A stretch of DNA of 13,163 nucleotides from DATGIQ01 sp035295665 (GTDB lineage: Bacteria > Planctomycetota > Planctomycetia > Gemmatales > Gemmataceae). Position numbers and translations under genes: made by a program. Under the pieces are notes generated by a model. That model saw nothing but the letters and a program-made list of their open reading frames with translations. It ran no database searches and had not been told where the DNA came from. Below, piece by piece: positions 13,044-13,163 of the stretch; within the stretch, counting starts at the first letter, position 1, and each line of letters starts with the position of its first letter. Where the stretch lies: positions 1-13,163 of the forward strand of contig DATGIQ010000508.1 in the NCBI GenBank assembly GCA_035295665.1, read 5' to 3'.

Positions 13044-13163
13044 TTTTTCCGTCCCGGCCTGCTCCGTCGCCAGCGGGTGATCCTTGGGCGGGCGGCCTCG
13101 GCGCTTCGGCGTCCGGTCCATGCCCAGCCGCTGTCGCATCCCCTTCGCCCAGGTCTCACTCCC
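13035..13163 (-). mobile_element. REP-associated tyrosine transposase (RAYT), C-terminal fragment at window edge
   Basis: The - strand frame entering from the right edge reads GSETWAKGMRQRLGM, then a basic KRRGRPPKDHP segment, ending ATEQAGTEKMN at the TGA at 13037-13035. A G-E-x-W-x-x-x-x-x-x-x-L-G-L motif followed by an RGRPxK segment is the usual C-terminus of RAYT proteins. The catalytic part lies outside the window, so intactness is unknown. It is in the same orientation as the N-terminal fragment at 11462-11612 but cannot be the same gene, because the order is reversed; these are two copies. Confidence 0.58.

Noticed and set aside
11462..13163. A single RAYT gene split by the PCGW gene
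   Set aside because: Both pieces are on the - strand, but the C-terminal piece lies upstream of the N-terminal piece, so one interrupted gene is impossible; they must be two copies.
1..13163. CRISPR array, tRNA, rRNA or riboswitch
   Set aside because: No regularly spaced repeats, cloverleaf-like or rRNA-like stretches were noticed by eye; a covariance-model scan would be needed to exclude small structured RNAs.

Overview
The window looks like chromosomal DNA of a planctomycete, probably a Gemmata-like relative. This is an inference from gene content. The signs are an MJ0042-type zinc ribbon fused through one membrane helix to a trypsin-like protease, an exported FecR-like/HEAT-like protein, a Gfo/Idh/MocA oxidoreductase remnant, a 3' fragment of a 'Rhodopirellula-type' (ISAzo13-like) transposase, and generally GC-rich coding sequence.

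Layout. (1) Bases 1-459: the right end of an insertion element (transposase C-terminus, then a candidate terminal inverted repeat ending near 140) abuts the last third of a Gfo/Idh/MocA oxidoreductase gene, which therefore looks broken. (2) 511-2264: a calcineurin-like metallophosphoesterase and a small antibiotic-biosynthesis-monooxygenase-type protein, both on +. (3) 2436-6608: a + strand group of three, namely a membrane-anchored zinc-ribbon/trypsin-like protease, an exported FecR-like protein with a helical repeat tail, and a 119-residue protein of unknown function. (4) 6630-8939: the - strand translation cluster rpmE-prfA-prmC (ribosomal protein L31, release factor 1, and the methyltransferase that modifies release factors). 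It has a good candidate promoter in front of rpmE, and the prmC ribosome binding site overlaps the prfA stop codon. (5) 9184-11246: a zinc-ribbon polytopic membrane protein and a three-histidine-box fatty acid desaturase-type enzyme, both on +. (6) 11247-13163: a scrambled accessory tail. It holds the first ~33 codons of an M32 (Taq) carboxypeptidase joined head-on to the N-terminal ~50 codons of a REP-associated tyrosine transposase (RAYT). Next come ~600 bases of repeat-rich non-coding DNA, then a - strand 167-residue conserved-type protein ending in a PCGW motif, then the C-terminus of a second RAYT running off the right edge. A 14-bp inverted repeat shared by the two RAYT ends brackets the stretch.

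How the parts fit. The only clear functional unit is rpmE-prfA-prmC, which serves translation termination and ribosome make-up. The protease, FecR-like protein and small protein are colinear and may act together at the cell envelope, but the FecR-like gene has its own candidate -10 box. Both ends of the window carry mobile-element scars that have destroyed host genes (the oxidoreductase on the left, the carboxypeptidase on the right). I see no CRISPR array, rRNA or tRNA, and no convincing new defence or biosynthetic system. The most interesting stretch is the RAYT-flanked segment from 11460 to 13163.
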